A stretch of DNA of 64,000 nucleotides from Morinoia aosen (Eukaryota; Arthropoda; Malacostraca; Amphipoda; Talitridae). Under the pieces are notes generated by a model. The model was given only the letters and a program-made list of their open reading frames with translations, did not search any database and was not told the DNA's origin. Below, piece after piece: positions 1 to 11,116 of the stretch. Both the position numbers and the translations under genes were made by a program. The stretch covers positions 49,913,602 through 49,977,601 of the forward strand of contig CM059563.1 in NCBI GenBank assembly GCA_030386875.1, in the 5' to 3' direction. The first letter of the stretch is position 1, and each line of letters starts with the position of its first letter.

Positions 1-730
1 TTTTTCTGAAGATAAATCGCTATCACTGTCCGAGTTCTGCTGATGATGCTGTTGCTGTTTTTGTTGTTGTTGAGTAGGCGGAGGAGGAGGTTCGTATGAC
101 GGTGGATCTTCAGCAAAAAAAGCATTCTTGCTACCGAACATGAACTCCCGCTTTTCTCGCTCAATCGCTTCTCTTTCAAGCTTGTCAAGAACTCTGTTAT
201 CAATTTGTTGTTGTGTAGGGCGTGAGTTACTGTCCCGTCTGCCGATGTGCACCGGCTCTTTGTCATTGTTTCTCGTGATGTAGTCGTTGAGATTATCTTG
301 ACTACCACCGAAATTCTCTACAGTTAACTGCGATTCTTCAGCACTGATAGAATTACGGCGTGATCTCGAGCGACCTTGAGGTCTATGCTCGAACCTAGAG
401 GGCATGCCGGCTGGTGGGAGTTTCTCCGTCTGTTGCAGGTCCTGTATGGAGCCATACTGACTATCTCTTCGGTACATTCTAATGGCGCTATCGTCATCTT
501 CTTGACTGATGCGCGATCGTGCGTCATCGTCCTGATGCCTTCTGTTCCTGGCCTCGTACCAGTTGGAGGCTTCGTGCCCGTCGCTGCCTGCTACAGAGCT
601 GCCGCCCCCACCCACGCTGCGGTGGTGGGCGTCGCTGTTGTCGCGGTTGCTTCTGATCATGTCGCTCAGCGTCGACACGCCTCGAGCTCTCTGTACCACG
701 AACTCGCTGTCCTGACCGTCACTCATCGAA
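1..730 (-). CDS. Patronin: Patronin exon j, linker, continues left of the window (residues 678-921)
   Basis: The frame is open from acceptor GCATTGAGCAG to base 1 (243 codons plus one carried base), with no stop. It starts SSMSDGQDSEFVVQRARGVS and TLSDMIRSN. Next come a Gly/Ser/His segment, acidic/basic stretches, RSRSRRNSIS, SQLTVENFGGSQDNLNDY, and a charged helix LDKLEREAIEREKREFMFG. It ends with a Pro run and a Gln/His run next to Ser/Asp repeats at the window edge. The EFVV-x-R-x-[RK]-G segment and the TVENFGGSQD segment resemble blocks I associate with CAMSAP linkers, but I recall them only loosely. The charged helix may be the start of the coiled-coil region. Confidence 0.75.
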
Positions 731-1404
731 CTGCTCAATGCGCCAGAATTGGGGCAATTGAAAAACAGGGTACAAACTCATTTTCAACAATCGTAAAGAA
801 ACAATTCACGAAATAGATAAATATTTTAAATATTTATTAATTATCGCTGCTCATGGATACGAATCCTTAAAAATCTTTCATTGAGAAATAAAAAATGAGC
901 CTCGAAACCTAAACACGCTCAATACCGTAAATCTTTGATACTTAAGAAGCCCACTTCCAGCACGACAGTATTTGTATTGACAAAATTATTATTATTATTA
1001 TATAAGAAAGTTTTGGCCTCCCTTAATTGCACGACAAAGATGTTCTAAGAAAGGAAGGAGGAAGGCACCATTTAGTATGGAGTTGAGGGAACGCGGAATC
1101 TATGCTCAAGGTGCACAGAAACAGGAAACTAAGAAAGAAGTTCATGAAACAAGAAAAAGTTGAAGAAGAAAGTAGTAGGTGCTGAAAAACAGGACAGCAG
1201 TGAACCGAAAAAAGATGGTCCGTAACAAAACAAAACCTATTCTATTTCAACAAAAGGAAGCCTACCTAACCTTTAGCTCAGGCCCTCACATAGTCCCCCT
1301 GGGAGCGCTAATTCCCATAGATAAAATACCTGTATCCCCCTGAGGGGTGTATTGAAAAAAACAACAACAAACTATTGTGAGAAACGAAAACGGCGATGAC
1401 GCAC
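731..1404. other. Patronin intron i-j with a SINE-like insertion
   Basis: AT-rich intron. Apart from a full-length family A retroposon (985-1347) I see no coding or regulatory structure. Confidence 0.7.
985..1347 (-). mobile_element. SINE-like family A, full-length copy with TSD
   Basis: This copy ends (5' end of the element, high coordinate) in the two tandem hairpins typical of the family: ATACCTGTATC (degenerate here), then CCCCTGAGGGG. Its 3' tail on the low side is an (ATT)n microsatellite. TGTATTGA occurs just left (973-980) and just right (1348-1355), extending to 13 bp with one mismatch: a target-site duplication. Confidence 0.8.
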
Positions 1405-1576
1405 CTTTCTCTGCCGCCATAGTCGCTATGGCTTGAACCGATATTGTCGTGTTGTCTGGAGTCGAGAAGACGACTCCTGCCCACCGCTACACCGCCTCCG
1501 GCCACCTCATTGGCCATGTCGTGAAGCGTCATTGAATGACTGCGCCGCACGCTCGGCGCACCTGCCGGTCGCATGC
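1405..1576 (-). CDS. Patronin: Patronin exon i, linker (residues 622-677)
   Basis: This 172-nt exon enters in phase 1 after TTTGCACGACAG and leaves in phase 2 at GAAAG|GTGCGT. It reads MRPAGAPSVRRSHSMTLHDM, a Gly/Val-rich piece, then SRQHDNIGSSHSDYGGRE. The acceptor phase fits both exon h and exon g, so skipping of h keeps the frame. VRRSHSM is a basophilic phosphorylation-type motif (R-R-x-S). GC content is well above the flanking intron. Assignment to Patronin is by order, strand and phase. Confidence 0.7.
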
Positions 1577-3189
1577 CTGTCGTGCAAACGTTGTATTTAG
1601 AAAACAACTTGGAATGCAGAAAAACAGCACAGTTGAGGAAAAAACTATCAAACGATAACTTAGAATAGACAAAAATACGAAAATTTGAAACCAAAAGACT
1701 CGATAATTTGCCCTTCCGACGGAGTGGATCGCTTTCGGGGCAGAGTAGCTGAACACAACCGAAATTAATAAAATTAACTATGAAAAACACGTCACAGGTA
1801 TAAATCACCACTGAACCTCTTGAAATGTGTTCCCAGCTTGTTCACAGAGCTGGGTCTGATTACACTCGGTGTTTCACACAAACAGTGCTATGGTAAACCT
1901 CTTTATCACGCGAACTCATTAAAAAAGCTTTAAAATGTGTTCAACAACTGTAACACGGCAAATAAGCAGTGGTATCTTCAAGAATTGAATACTAACGCAT
2001 CGATATAAGAGAATGAACCGAGCAGTCAACAACTAGAGCTTTTGAAGGTGCATCTTTGACCATAGCAGACATCAGAAACAGTGCACGATTTTCGCTCCGT
2101 TCAAGTAAATAGCATCAAATAAATATTGCCACTTGCAATTACACTCACTCGCTAGAAAAATTATAAAGATCTTATCCCTTCAAAACATAAAGCTCACGTA
2201 AAGATCCGAACGAAAATTTTTCCGCTTAATTTCAAGAACATTAAGTTACAAGAAACCACTCAGCCGATCAAAATCCAAAAAATACCTTCACGTGCTAGGT
2301 ATGAGACGACAGTACAGTTCATCGCTGTGAAGAACATTCATTTTACTTTCCACAAAATAATCGTTTTACAACACGACGATAACGAAAATCTCGTTCCGAG
2401 CAAAAAACGTGTAATATCCAATATAGGGAAAGAGCCCTGACACAGTGAAAGTAACTCTGGTAAAAATCATGCTAAAATAAAAACACCGGGCTCGAGGAAA
2501 AATCCGAGCGAAATAAAGAAATAATGGTATAAAGACACTCCTCATAAAACATAAGAACTTTCTATGGAACAACACAGTGCAATGATAACATGCGTCTTAA
2601 TCGACATCAACTTTCGGCACGCGCAGCAGTAGCAGCAGCAGCAGCAGCAGCAGCAGCATACAAATTTTGCACAAGCATTCTTCCAAAACGGCTTAATCTT
2701 CACCTTCGAACACTATATAATAATGGAGAAACTATTAGCCCGTAATTAATTCCTCAGTTACATCAGGAATCTTCGAAAACATGAATGAAACGAAAATACT
2801 CATTTGTAAGAATGGAATTTTATTTTGTTCTTTGTAGAGTTAAAAACCGGTGCCTTATTCAGACATAACGGTATAAACGGCTAACCAGAAAAGATGCTTT
2901 TTATGGATGCTTACGTGCGACCATACTGCTAAATTGTGAAGGTTAAAAACGTGTTAATGAAATTTCACCACTTAATCTTGATTAATATAAGATTATGATT
3001 ACTGAGTGGAGTTTTGAAGTCAAATACTTATTGTTCATCACTTGCTTTGATGCCAAACTGAAGCAATTGCAATGAGTGCAACTCAAACTTCAATGGTAAT
3101 CGAAAAAAATTCATTCAAGAAATAGAAACGAGGAATTGCTTTAAGAAAAATAAAATGACACAACTATAAAACTGCACGCTACACTTCAC
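1577..3189. other. Patronin intron, no other feature seen except a CAG repeat
   Basis: AT-rich DNA with short spurious frames only. A CAG/CTG microsatellite lies at about 2625-2657. Confidence 0.6.
2625..2657. repeat. (CAG)n microsatellite
   Basis: About ten CAG units with one GTA interruption, in intronic sequence and outside any supported coding frame. Confidence 0.9.
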
Positions 3190-3195
3190 TTTATT
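3190..3195 (-). promoter_or_regulatory. Candidate polyadenylation signal AATAAA
   Basis: AATAAA on the minus strand lies about 106 nt downstream of the TAA closing the hydrophobic-tail frame. It is followed by GTGAAGTGTAGCGTG and TAGTTGTGTC, the GT-rich layout expected downstream of a cleavage site. AATAAA is frequent in AT-rich DNA, so on its own this is weak. Confidence 0.35.
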
Positions 3196-3480
3196 CAGTA
3201 GCATTGCCTATTATGGCAATGGTTTTGAGGGTGATAGTGTATAACACACCGAACTGAAGATTCACAAATATGCAAAGAAATACTGCACTCCGCATTTCAC
3301 GTTAAGAAGAGAGGTAATGGTTTCTTATTTGACTTGTGCTGCGCCAGACCAACGTAGCAATGAGCAAAATTAAACCCAACAGTACTGCTGCTACTGCTGC
3401 TCCGCTCGCAAAGGACAGGAGTTTGGGATAGGATTCAACAAAAAGTGGTTGAACGCAATTCTTCAAATCATTCGGAACTC
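3190..3480 (-). CDS. Possible alternative last exon encoding a transmembrane tail, with 3' UTR
   Basis: After acceptor TTTTCCTACTAGTGACGTAG a frame of about 59 codons runs to a TAA at 3302-3304. It reads VPNDLKNCVQPLFVESYPK, then a 22-24 residue hydrophobic segment (SGAAVAAVLLGLILLIATLV), then a short basic tail WRSTSQIRNHYLSS. AATAAA follows about 106 nt after the stop (3195-3190), with GT-rich sequence beyond it. The two bases after the acceptor fit the phase of exons g and h, so it could end a short, membrane-anchored Patronin isoform. It could equally be the last exon of another minus-strand gene; the fold is tetraspanin-tail-like but not diagnostic. Part of the hydrophobic stretch is a GCA/GTA repeat, so it could be chance. 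Confidence 0.3.
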
Positions 3481-4151
3481 CTACGTCACTAGTAGGAAAA
3501 TTTACATTATCCCGTCTCACATTTTGACTCCGTTAAACTCCCTTCAACATTATCAAAAGCTAATTCATTTTTATTTTTAACACAAAGAAAAACAAAGATG
3601 ATAGATTGAACAAACGGATTCGTTGAATTTGAAAAAAAACTCAATTTAATGAGCTGCTACAATTCGTCAATCATTCATTTAATCAGTTAAAGACGCCGAA
3701 GATCTTACAAAAAAACTTTCGATACCTCATTGTCAGATAAAGAAGCAGAGCTATCGATCTATCGTCACAATATAATATCCCTACGCATTTTAATTTATTC
3801 AATAAATATGTGCCGAGAACTGAATAGGGTACGTAAATCTACTGTTCGAAAATGAATATTTGCACAAGCTTGAATGAAAGTGCGAGTCCAAAATGAAGGA
3901 AATACACAAATAATTTGTATACATCAAAACAAACGGAGGTAAAGGTTCCAAGCTTGAGTGCATCAACGAAAATTAGAAAAATCTACGTTCGATCAAACAA
4001 TCAAACAAGCTGGTGTGCACTGACAAAGATCGGAATAAACATTTCTCATAAATATTCAACTATTGCAAAACGAAAATCTCAAAATTGGAAAAATCGAGGC
4101 AGGCAAGAGGGCGGCAGCAGCAGCAGGCGTAAGAAGACAGACAAGAGTTAC

Positions 4152-4709
4152 CCTGGTAGTAGTTGGTCTGGCCGTCAGCATTAGGATCGGAGGGCTGAGC
4201 GTGATGATGAATGTAGTCAGGGTCGTAGCCCCCTACCGAGTATCCTGGGTGACTGTTGCGATAACCCGCAGGAGGGTGATAAATTGGTTTTCTTGATCTC
4301 GGAGTGGTGTTAGTATTGCCCACACTACGGCTAGTTTCGTACCTAGCTGGCAGAGTGTAGCTCATTCCTTGAGGGTACTGTAAGTAAAGACTTCCTCCGA
4401 GTCCAGTGCCACCTCTGTGCTGCTGTAGATTGTGTGAGAGAGGCGGCAGCTCCCTCCCATCCACTGACACGGGAGTGTGAGATCCATTTCGCCGCCTTTG
4501 CTGCTGATTATTTGCGTAGAAGTTGTACTGTGACGCGAAGGGTCGAGACGTGTGATGTTTCCAGCAATACATGCAATCTTTATCGTTCTCAGGATGGTCG
4601 CATTTCCACCACCACGAGGGATAAGAACTTTCCCAGCCAACACTGGCAGTTGTGGTCTCTCTACTTCGAGGTCTTCCACCTTCAGATCGAGTGTCTCCGG
4701 GACTACCGC
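4152..4709 (-). CDS. Patronin: Putative Patronin exon h, 558-nt phase-symmetric exon (residues 436-620)
   Basis: The open frame begins GGSPGDTRSEGGRPRSRETT. It passes a Trp/Cys/His cluster (SWWWKCDHPENDKDCMYCWK then HH), a Gln/Arg run (NNQQQRRRNG), and a Tyr/Gly/Pro-rich tail ending DGQTNYYQ. It ends at donor CAGG|GTAACT. The acceptor (ATCGGCAG) fits the phase of exon g but has no pyrimidine tract. The exon length is a multiple of three with the same phase at both ends, so exon g could also splice straight to exon i. I do not recognise the sequence from other CAMSAPs. It could be lineage-specific linker or belong to a separate gene nested here. The other two frames across 4362-4963 are also long, which makes the 5' boundary uncertain. 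Confidence 0.5.
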
Positions 4710-6724
4710 CTGCCGATTGTAACCAGTAAAGCATTCCAAACCATGATCACGGTCATCACCAGTTGCAAGGTGACAGTTATCGTCGCCGAAGGCGCGTTGC
4801 AATTGTAGCCACGATGTTCGTAAGAGTTGTTACAACACTTCAATTCACCATCGTATTCGCACCCAGAGAAAGTAAAGCACCTCAATTCAGGTAGGATTCC
4901 ATAAACGCAATCCCAAGATGTGTATTCAAGGTCGAGCAATGTCAAAACCACAGATGTTACCACTTGTTAGCGCCAAAGATACATCGACCTTGATGAAAGG
5001 TTGTTTAAAATTTAACGAAGATACGCTAAATGAAGGAGTGCGGTCCTCCACACGCATGAGAGGAGAGCGCAGTGCAGCGAAGCGCCCAGCCAGTGTCGCA
5101 ATAAATAACGTAGCGTCCAAGTAAAGGCAGAGCCAAGGCGAGCAGCGGAAGAAGAGCAGGACAGGACGAAAGTTAGCTCAGGTTGGGTAAGAAAAGATTA
5201 ATATGAAGAATGTATAAGGATACCATAATTGCAACCTAACTTCAATACAATATTAACATCGAAACGATTTAATAGTAGTGATTCTGATTACAAATATTTA
5301 ATACAATAAATAGTAAAATTTTCAAATGTATTCGACCCGAGAATGAATCAGCGTAGGCATTCTCTTGCACATAGACACACAACTCAGACTGCAGGACACA
5401 CCCAACATAACAAACATTAAAAAAAATGACAGAGATAAAATATGAAACAAAAGGATGAAAGACCACAAGAAAAATGACAGGAAACATCAATTTTCCTTCG
5501 CAAGAGCTCCGCCTGGAATGATCTCCGAGTGCGTGAGCGCTTCACTAACGAAAGTAAACTTGGCCAACCCTCACAGTCATCTCAGGCGAGTAATCCTGCT
5601 TATTCGCTTTGCGGGACAGCTCCTAACCCAACGCCATCACTAAGATAATGAAATCATAGCTGCTTTTCATTTCAAGAATAATTTGCACATTTCAATGCGA
5701 CGGACTACACTCTCAGTACGCGATATTGTTGCGAAAACCGTTACGAGGATAGCAGTCGACGAACGATGGTCGGTCGATCTCTGAATAAAACTAGGGCTAT
5801 TTAACTACGAGCACCAGATTAAAACAATATTCAAGTTTAGCACCAGTAACTTCAACACCTAAGTTTGGCACTAGAAACATTGAAAGCTAGAAATATTCAC
5901 AAAATTTTTTCTTCCTTCATCCCTTGAATTTAGGAAGGAATCAAGACCTCTTTACATACAAGCACGACAAAGGATTGCTAATCATATCATGTGAGCATTC
6001 GAAGTTTTCATTTTATATTCAACTACGTATTTGTAATGCAGTTGAATTTAAAATCACATATACTATGAAAACTTGAGCTGAATTTGTGATACCACAAACT
6101 CATTTAAGCTGGAAGTCAAGTTGCACCGCTGACGACACATTCTCACCTAAACTTGAGAAAGAGTTTTGGCTGTGAATATTAACACGTGATAGGATATGGA
6201 AAATACAACAAATTTTTTGATGAATTAGTAAAGCCGATGTTCAGCATTTAAGGCTTACGTAGCCAACAACTCTTGGTTAGCAACTGAATTGCGTGGAGTT
6301 TAATGTTAAGAGTAAATGCTTTCAGAATTTGTGACTTAGATCAACAACTAAGAAGTTAATCGAACGCTGTTGATTAGCTGCTATACACTTTAGGGTTGGA
6401 AATCCTCAAACTAAAAGTAACTCGACTATTAGTTGATTACACGGACGTCCGATTTGGTGTTGTGAGTACCGTGGTTAGAGACGATGAGCTCAACTGCTTG
6501 GACCACTCTGTTAAGTCACTGGAAATTGAAGAACCTCAACCGTCGAGTCCAATCGAGTTTAAATCGCAGGCGACGATTGAGACTCCACCGTGTGGTTAAT
6601 GAATGTAAACGCATTCGTTCCATCAGTTGGTTAATTTCGAAGTAGCAGGCAGGCGGATCAGTTAGAGTAGTGCTGTTTTTTAACATCAGTCGTAGAACAC
6701 GGCGAGGGAAGGCCATGGTATTAC
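4710..6724. other. Patronin intron g-h
   Basis: Mostly AT-rich. The portion 4710-4900 has coding-like GC content and minus-strand frames: one reads a Cys-rich segment followed by a hydrophobic stretch (TITVTLQLVMTVIMVW). It overlaps exon h out of frame, so the exon's real 5' limit is unresolved. I see nothing else. Confidence 0.45.
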
Positions 6725-7012
6725 CGTCATGTACGGCGATGCGGGAGTCTCTACGTTGATAGCTTCGTCCAGTAGTTTCTTCGTCTCCACCCCCTAACGA
6801 CAACTGCCTCTTGAGACCACCACCTCCCCCACTGCACGTCAGTTCCTCCCTCGAGTATTGACGTCGCAGGTCAACACGTGCGTCTCGGTCCGCTGCTTGA
6901 GGCTCTTCGGATTGCGGCGCGTACGAGCCCGCTCTGGGGCTGGTGTCACTGTCCGGGGGGTTCATCTCGCTCGATCTACTGTTACCAACTGTAGAGGCGC
7001 TTCGAGGCCCCA
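6725..7012 (-). CDS. Patronin: Patronin exon g, linker (residues 340-434)
   Basis: This 288-nt exon, phase 1 in and out, encodes a charged and Ser/Gly-rich linker. It includes SRSSEMNPPDSDTSPRAGSY, RRQYSREELTCSGGGGG and RRDSRIAVHD. It ends at donor GACG|GTAATA. Two acceptors give the same downstream frame: one after CTCGAGCAG (exon starts 7012) and one after CGCCTCTACAG (exon starts 6988). Both fit the base left by exon f, so this may be a NAGNAG-like choice of 24 nt. RRQYSREEL and RRDSR look like basophilic kinase sites (R-x-x-S). The identity is inferred from continuity. Confidence 0.7.
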
Positions 7013-9337
7013 CTGCTCGAGGTTCATGTATTCTTGTAACACATGCGTGATTTTTGTGAAAAATAAGACAAAATAAGGAAAATAACGTTGTCTTCTAGCA
7101 AAGCTGAGTAACAGAAAATAAAAGACCATTAAGTCAAAGAGAAAACCAATTTTCCAAAAAAATGTCTGAAGCAGCAACGGGTGGATCAGAGCATATGTCA
7201 GAAGAGAAAGTAAAACCAGGTCTAAAACGTAATTATTTACACGATATAAGATACATAAAAAAGTTGCTGAAAACTCAATTCCAATGAAAATAAGCCCCAG
7301 TGTCCCAACGATCGAGCTGGAAACTGGTACATTTGCAGCCGAAATACTGACCGGTGACTGTATCTGAACAATGTGAACCACGAACACGGAAAAACTTACG
7401 TGAAATCTGTAGCACCAAATGAAACCAAACGAAAACATGATTAGCAAAATTAGCATTCAAAATAAAACACGGATCAATATTTCAAGTCGATTTCAAATGA
7501 AGGTTAAGAATTTTTTCAAATCGAAACATTTATATCCTATCCTGGAAAGCTTATTTTTCGACGTACCCTTTACTTACTTTTTTTTTAAAAAAAGCTTAAA
7601 ACCAAACGCACCCATATAAAACGAGTATAACCTAGTCGGTGAATGCTTCCCCGAAACTCCATCTCCATCATGGAACTCAAACCAAACGCAATCACAAGAA
7701 AATATTATCCTTAATTACTTCCCGTCACGTTGTGCTTTGACGAGGCTCACGTTTAGGGGAATATAAGAAATGAGAGTTATTGCAAGAGTCGCATAATTTT
7801 CCTTATGAGAGTCAACCAGGGGATATTATCAAGCAGCTAAATGAAAGAGGCATAGGAATGTAAGTGAAGCACCATGAGCATGCAATGAATGAGATATGGT
7901 AGGTAATCTTGATGAAAGCACTTAGTTAGAAAAGGGAAAGGGGTATTTGAAAAGAAAAATACACTCAAAAAAAAACGCAAGCAAAAAGAACCTTCATCGT
8001 CAAAGAAGCAGACGCAAAAAGATGAAACAGAGTGAAGGAACAAATAACATAAACCAGAAGAAAAAAATTACTCCAGTAACTCAAGAACTTCATCAAAATA
8101 AGTTACGATCACAAAGAAACAAAGTTCACTCCCACTTCAGTCACAACCGAAATGAACACACCGCACTCACACAAGGCTGAAATCACGCATGTAAGGCAGG
8201 GAACTTGATTTAATGCACATACCAAAACTAATTTTTCGAAATTCGAATAACATACGATTTTAACTTCTTTACTTCCTCTTTACAGCTTAAGTTGTTTCAC
8301 ATGGCTCAGACCAAAGAATGATAGTATAGTATAATAGGTAGGTTCGATCACGAAGATGTTTTCATACAGGAAAGAGAACAGGTCATCTAATCTCAACTGA
8401 AGAAAATGTGGAATCTATGCACAAGGTGTGTTCCCACACAAGATACCCTACGCATAAAAGCAGTAAGTTTAGACAGATGAGGAAGAAACGACAAAGGAGA
8501 CAGCGATGATGATATGAAAACTGAAAGAAGCAATGTTGACATGAAAGAAGTCCTGAATGCCTATCTACAGATGAGGTAACTTAAACAGCATCTCCCCTGG
8601 AGATGTCAGTTCTCATAGCGCATAAAATGAACAAACCTAACTGACCTAAGCCTATCCTGTGCCCTTAGAAGGAACTAATTTTTACTTCCATCTCATGAAG
8701 GCTTTCGAGATAGTCCATATTTTCCCTATTTATACCTACTGAAATATCCTGCTGTTATATTACATAAGTAATCCTGTAGCCAGATTTGTTCATCCATGAT
8801 CACTACAAAAGAAGAATCTAAGTTCTCATGCTATTAGTGGCTAAAAACAAGTACAATATAATTGAAAGCGACTGTAATAAGCATTTATCACTTAGAAATA
8901 GATACAAGGTTCCTGATTCCCAGGTAAGGTCGTAAGTAGTCCATTGAAAAGTGAACTATCAATGTCTAACACACCAGAGCAACTGTCACCCATAGTAGAA
9001 ATGCAGTTTGCATAGCGAGGGTAAGTAATTACTTTGTTATTTCTCAATAAAATCACTTGTCTCGATCAACGTGGAAATAAAAAACAAGCGTTCGTTTACT
9101 CATACGTAAGCTATGAGATCAAATGCATGGAAAAGACAAGAATCGCACTGCGACACCAACAAAAACGCAAAAGCATAGGCCAACACAAATGACACAGCCA
9201 TCACCACAAGCCAGACAGCCTCAAATAAATATTAAAACCGCATTTATCGATGCAGGTGTGTACGCAATGGTTGCGAACAATGACGCCACATAGCCACACA
9301 GATATGGGTCAGAGAAGCAGATGGTGAGCTGCATCAC
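7013..9337. other. Patronin intron f-g with a family B repeat
   Basis: AT-rich intron. The frame continuing upstream of exon g (to 7456) is hydrophobic intron read-through. A degenerate SINE-like repeat of family B lies at about 8330-8690. Confidence 0.6.
8330..8690 (-). repeat. SINE-like family B copy (relative of family A)
   Basis: Shares with family A the segment GTGGAATCTATGCACAAGGT and the overall layout. Towards the high-coordinate end it carries TATCTACAGATGAGGTAACT, which recurs in the copy at 44.5-44.8 kb. Boundaries are approximate and no TSD was found. Confidence 0.5.
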
Positions 9338-9463
9338 CTCTATAAGTATGAGTGTAGGACCCAGAGCGTCTGTGACCCGCCTTTCGGTGACCTGAAGACG
9401 ATTGGCCCGAGTACGAGGAAGAAGATGCCATTGAAGAACCCGTAGAGCGGGCCGAAGAAGGAC
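9338..9463 (-). CDS. Patronin: Patronin exon f, Ser/Gly-rich linker (residues 298-338)
   Basis: This 126-nt exon, phase 1 in and out, encodes a low-complexity linker (GPSSARSTGSSMASSSSYSG) followed by basic GHRKAGHRRSGSYTHTYR. The acceptor is CAATCGCTCAG and the donor AGAG|GTGATG. A second AG, 17 nt upstream, has a better pyrimidine tract but would need a different phase from exon e. Assignment to Patronin rests on strand, order, exact phase fit and GC content above the introns. The linker itself is not conserved enough to recognise. It is likely disordered and cytosolic, with many possible Ser/Thr phosphorylation sites. Confidence 0.65.
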
Positions 9464-10994
9464 CTGAGCGATTGTTACAGCTATGTAGTGTAAAAGCTAT
9501 GAGTAGCACCAACCGGAAGGGCCCAATCAGGTATACAATGCAGGTCAGTAGGGATATTTCCACATTTAAGAGACGAACGAATTGCGTTAGTTGAAGCACA
9601 GTGAAGAGGGAAGGAATTTTTATTAAACAGGGCTAAGGCAGTCGCACTTGCAAGCTCGCAACTAATCCTTCCACGCGAAGCATAAGACAATTGTGATCAA
9701 GTTCTGGGACATATTTTTACATAGCATGCAAACTGAACAAAGCACAATGACTCTTGAAGTCTATTTAAATTTAACTTTTCGTGAGCAGCTTAATAAATGA
9801 TGACCACAAAAACTAGTTTTGCTGCCTTTCACATTCAAATTTCGAGTATTTTTGAACGGAACAAAGAACTATACTTTCACAATTTAATGAAACAAGCAAC
9901 ATCATTCAATAACTAACACGTTAGCTAGTTTTCCTGGATGCCAGAATAGATCATGGCAGAAATCAGTTGAGTCTTCATGTTTAGAAATGCAAATCCTGAT
10001 GTGACTTCCAGTAATTCCAAATGATTTATTTTCTTAACTATTAAATGACCATGAAACATCACAGAACATCTAATTTAGCTATACCACAACAGGAGTTATC
10101 GACCTTAAAAAAGTTTAATATTCTGCAACCGGAAAGATCCGCGTTGGTTATAAATTAGAAAATGCTGGGAACACCTTACAAGACCACGAGATGACACCGC
10201 ATAACAGAGACGCGTCTCGAGAGCTCTAATGCGCAACCAACAGAAGCATGGGGCCAACATAGAGGATGTATGTAATGTTATTTGCAGGGATATAGGAGTT
10301 ATGATGACGTATTACAACTCAGAAAATTAAACAAGAGCTGCAGTCTCGCACAAAACAGCTCATCAACACAATCTGAAAACGCTCACTTTCAAACGCAAAA
10401 ATGTGACATCTAGACAATCCACTCACAGAAATTTTGTCTAGACTGTTACCTCTCACAAGAAAACATTACAGAGTATTCACAACACCATAAGATTTGAAGA
10501 ATTACAAAAAGTTATTCAGTTATTACGAATAAATACAGGAACCAAGAACGAATCCACGTTCACAGCCCCTCAACTAAAGGAAATTGTGAATTGCATTATC
10601 AATCAATTTACAAGAAGTTAACACAAAGAGGTAAAAATTTAGAACCGATACGTCCAAGAAGAAGCGAACGAAATTAGAGCGCCTGAAATATTTTTTGTAT
10701 TCGTCGGTAAAATACATCGAAAAATTCAAACAAACACATGACACAACTCAGTTGAGAATTTTAAACACAAGCTGCACATAAAAAAATGCACATAAATATA
10801 ACCTAGCAAGATTGATGGGCTCGTAAATAATAACCCAACATCATTAAATAGTAGCCCCATATATATACTGTGCAAGAAAAGGAAAGATGCACCCCATTTA
10901 GCGGGAGAATTTGTGACCGAAAGCTATTCAGAAGGGTACAAATTAATAGCCCAGGGCAGTTCCCCACACAGCTGCACGGGTAAACAGGTCGTAC
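9464..10994. other. Patronin intron e-f
   Basis: AT-rich, with no coding, repeat or RNA feature that I can support. Confidence 0.6.
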
Positions 10995-11116
10995 CGGAAG
11001 GAGATGCGTATTTGCTGGAAGGTCGGCGAGTGTTGGCAGCGACGCAAGCCACGGGTTGCAGTTCCAGCAGGAAGAACAGCTCCGTCACGAATGCCAACAC
11101 GTTCTGCTTCACACTA
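10995..11116 (-). CDS. Patronin: Patronin exon e, end of CH domain (residues 256-296)
   Basis: The acceptor (ACTTTAACTTGCAG) supplies one base to complete a serine codon. The exon then reads SVKQNVLAFVTELFFLLELQ, matching the last CH helices of the family (S-[VM]-K-x-N-[VL]-x-x-[FL]-[VL]-x-[DE]-L-F). It continues as a basic, Ser/Pro-rich linker. I place the donor at 10989-10994 (TCCG|GTACGA). That leaves one base and is the only choice I found that joins exon f in frame with a conserved glycine codon. Other GT sites lie up to about 20 nt further on, so the exact end is less certain than the start. Confidence 0.85.

Noticed and set aside
376..816. Plus-strand frame of 146 codons
   Set aside because: Lies antisense to Patronin exon j and reaches into its intron; it is a shadow of the GC-rich coding exon.
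4362..4802. Minus-strand frame of 146 codons overlapping exon h
   Set aside because: Phase does not fit neighbouring exons and it crosses the exon's boundary. Kept only as a reason for doubt about the 5' end.
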